A model generated the notes under the pieces. The model was not told the origin of the DNA and ran no database searches. It saw only the letters and a program-made list of their open reading frames with translations. A program made the translations under genes and the position numbers. A stretch of 5,540 nucleotides of DNA. It comes from Bacillota bacterium (GTDB taxonomy: Bacteria; Bacillota; Sulfobacillia; RBS10-35; JAJYVN01). How positions within the stretch are numbered: position 1 is the first letter of the stretch; every line of letters starts with the position of its first letter. Below are positions 4,913-5,540 of this stretch, one piece after another. The stretch covers positions 1-5,540 of the forward strand of contig JAJYVN010000203.1 in NCBI GenBank assembly GCA_021791995.1, in the 5' to 3' direction.

Positions 4913-5540
4913 TTGGATTGGCTCTGTGTCCTCGGGAATCCAGTGGGTCACTCCCTGTCGCCTGCCATGCACGAGGCGGGGTTTGCCGCAACCGGCAAAG
5001 CGGCCCGCTACCTGGCCTTTGAGGTGGCACCGGAGCGCCTCGAGGGGGCAGTGCAAGGCCTCGGTTGTCTTGGGTTCCAGGGGGCCAACGTGACGGTGCC
5101 CTTTAAGGAACAGGCGTTTCGTCTCGCGGATCGACGCGGCATGCAGGCAGAGTTGGCGGGTAGTGCCAATACGCTGCGTTTCGATGCCGATGGTATCTTT
5201 GCGGACAGTACCGATGGTCCCGGATTCTTCGCATCCCTGCGTGATGCGCTCCATTGGTCCCCCGTGGGTACTTCGATTGTCCTCCTCGGTGCGGGAGGGG
5301 CCGCGCGGGGGATCGCGGCCTCGGCACTGGCCCTCGGCGCGGCAAGGGTGACCGTCGCCAATCGGACCGTGGGCCGGGCGGAGTCGTTGGCGCACGATCT
5401 CCACCGGGTGGGCACAATCACGCCTCTGGCGTTGGTGGATGCCGGCCTTTCGGCCGCCTTGCGGGACGCGGATCTCGTCGTGCAGTGCACCAGCGTGGGG
5501 CTCGGGGCTCCAGACCGCTCCGTACTGTCACCGGAACGAA
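4913..5540 (+). CDS. aroE: Shikimate dehydrogenase AroE (partial, 3' end beyond window)
   Basis: Catalyses the NADPH-dependent reduction of 3-dehydroshikimate to shikimate, the fourth step of the shikimate pathway to aromatic amino acids; cytoplasmic. The window holds 209 of roughly 270-280 residues. The substrate domain shows 'NPVGHSLSP' (Ser14, Ser16), 'NVTVPFK' (Thr61, catalytic Lys65), 'GSANT' (Asn86) and 'STDG' (catalytic Asp101). The nucleotide domain has 'LLGAGGAARG' (about 124-133), 'VANRT' (148-152, the NADP-selecting loop) and 'CTSVGL' (192-197). Two motifs differ slightly from the usual form: 'GSANT' instead of 'GAVNT', and Ser instead of Asn before 'TDG'. All catalytic residues are present, so the enzyme should be active. 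The start is TTG with a good ribosome binding site. It lies 84 nt after yqeG with no terminator between, so co-transcription is likely. The reading frame is open to the window end. Confidence 0.95.
   Translation, partial: MDWLCVLGNPVGHSLSPAMHEAGFAATGKAARYLAFEVAPERLEGAVQGLGCLGFQGANVTVPFKEQAFRLADRRGMQAELAGSANTLRFDADGIFADSTDGPGFFASLRDALHWSPVGTSIVLLGAGGAARGIAASALALGAARVTVANRTVGRAESLAHDLHRVGTITPLALVDAGLSAALRDADLVVQCTSVGLGAPDRSVLSPER

Noticed and set aside
4828..5022. ATG-initiated open frame between yqeG and within aroE
   Set aside because: Different frame from aroE, no family features, and it ends inside the aroE coding sequence.
1..5540. CRISPR arrays, tRNA or rRNA genes, insertion-sequence ends
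   Set aside because: No regularly spaced repeats, no cloverleaf-like or rRNA sequence, and no terminal inverted repeats with target duplication were seen on reading through the window.

Overview
The window looks like chromosomal DNA of a GC-rich, endospore-forming member of the Firmicutes (Bacillota). The main evidence is an intact sigK gene (late mother-cell sporulation sigma factor) that still carries its hydrophobic pro-sequence, together with a yqeG-aroE pair, a gene order typical of this phylum. TTG and GTG starts with good Shine-Dalgarno sequences fit the same group. The genus cannot be fixed from the sequence alone.

Layout, left to right. (1) Positions 1-363, minus strand: an unrecognised 80-residue protein with a very good ribosome binding site, followed downstream by the first 20 codons of a helix-turn-helix protein that runs off the left edge. 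(2) Positions 364-524: a divergent intergenic region with an imperfect hairpin and no convincing promoter. (3) Positions 525-3406, plus strand: two tandem sulfatase-family (alkaline phosphatase superfamily) genes that touch through a TGATG stop/start overlap. Both have a Cys-type formylglycine motif (CAPYR and CGPAR) and neither has a signal peptide, so both are probably cytoplasmic. (4) Positions 3410-4117, minus strand: sigK, convergent with the second sulfatase and separated from it by only 3 nt, with no terminator visible. (5) Positions 4118-4303: the divergent sigK/yqeG promoter region. (6) Positions 4304-5540, plus strand: yqeG (HAD-type phosphatase) and aroE (shikimate dehydrogenase, cut by the right edge, TTG start). 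The yqeH GTPase gene that lies between them in Bacillus subtilis is absent here.

The genes form three functional units: a probable two-enzyme sulfoester (or phospho/phosphonoester) hydrolysis operon, a single sporulation sigma gene, and the start of a housekeeping operon. I see no clearly new multi-gene system. The points most worth a second look are the unusual CAPYR maturation motif, the terminator-free abutment of the sulfatase operon against sigK, the missing yqeH, and the unidentified small protein plus helix-turn-helix gene at the left edge.
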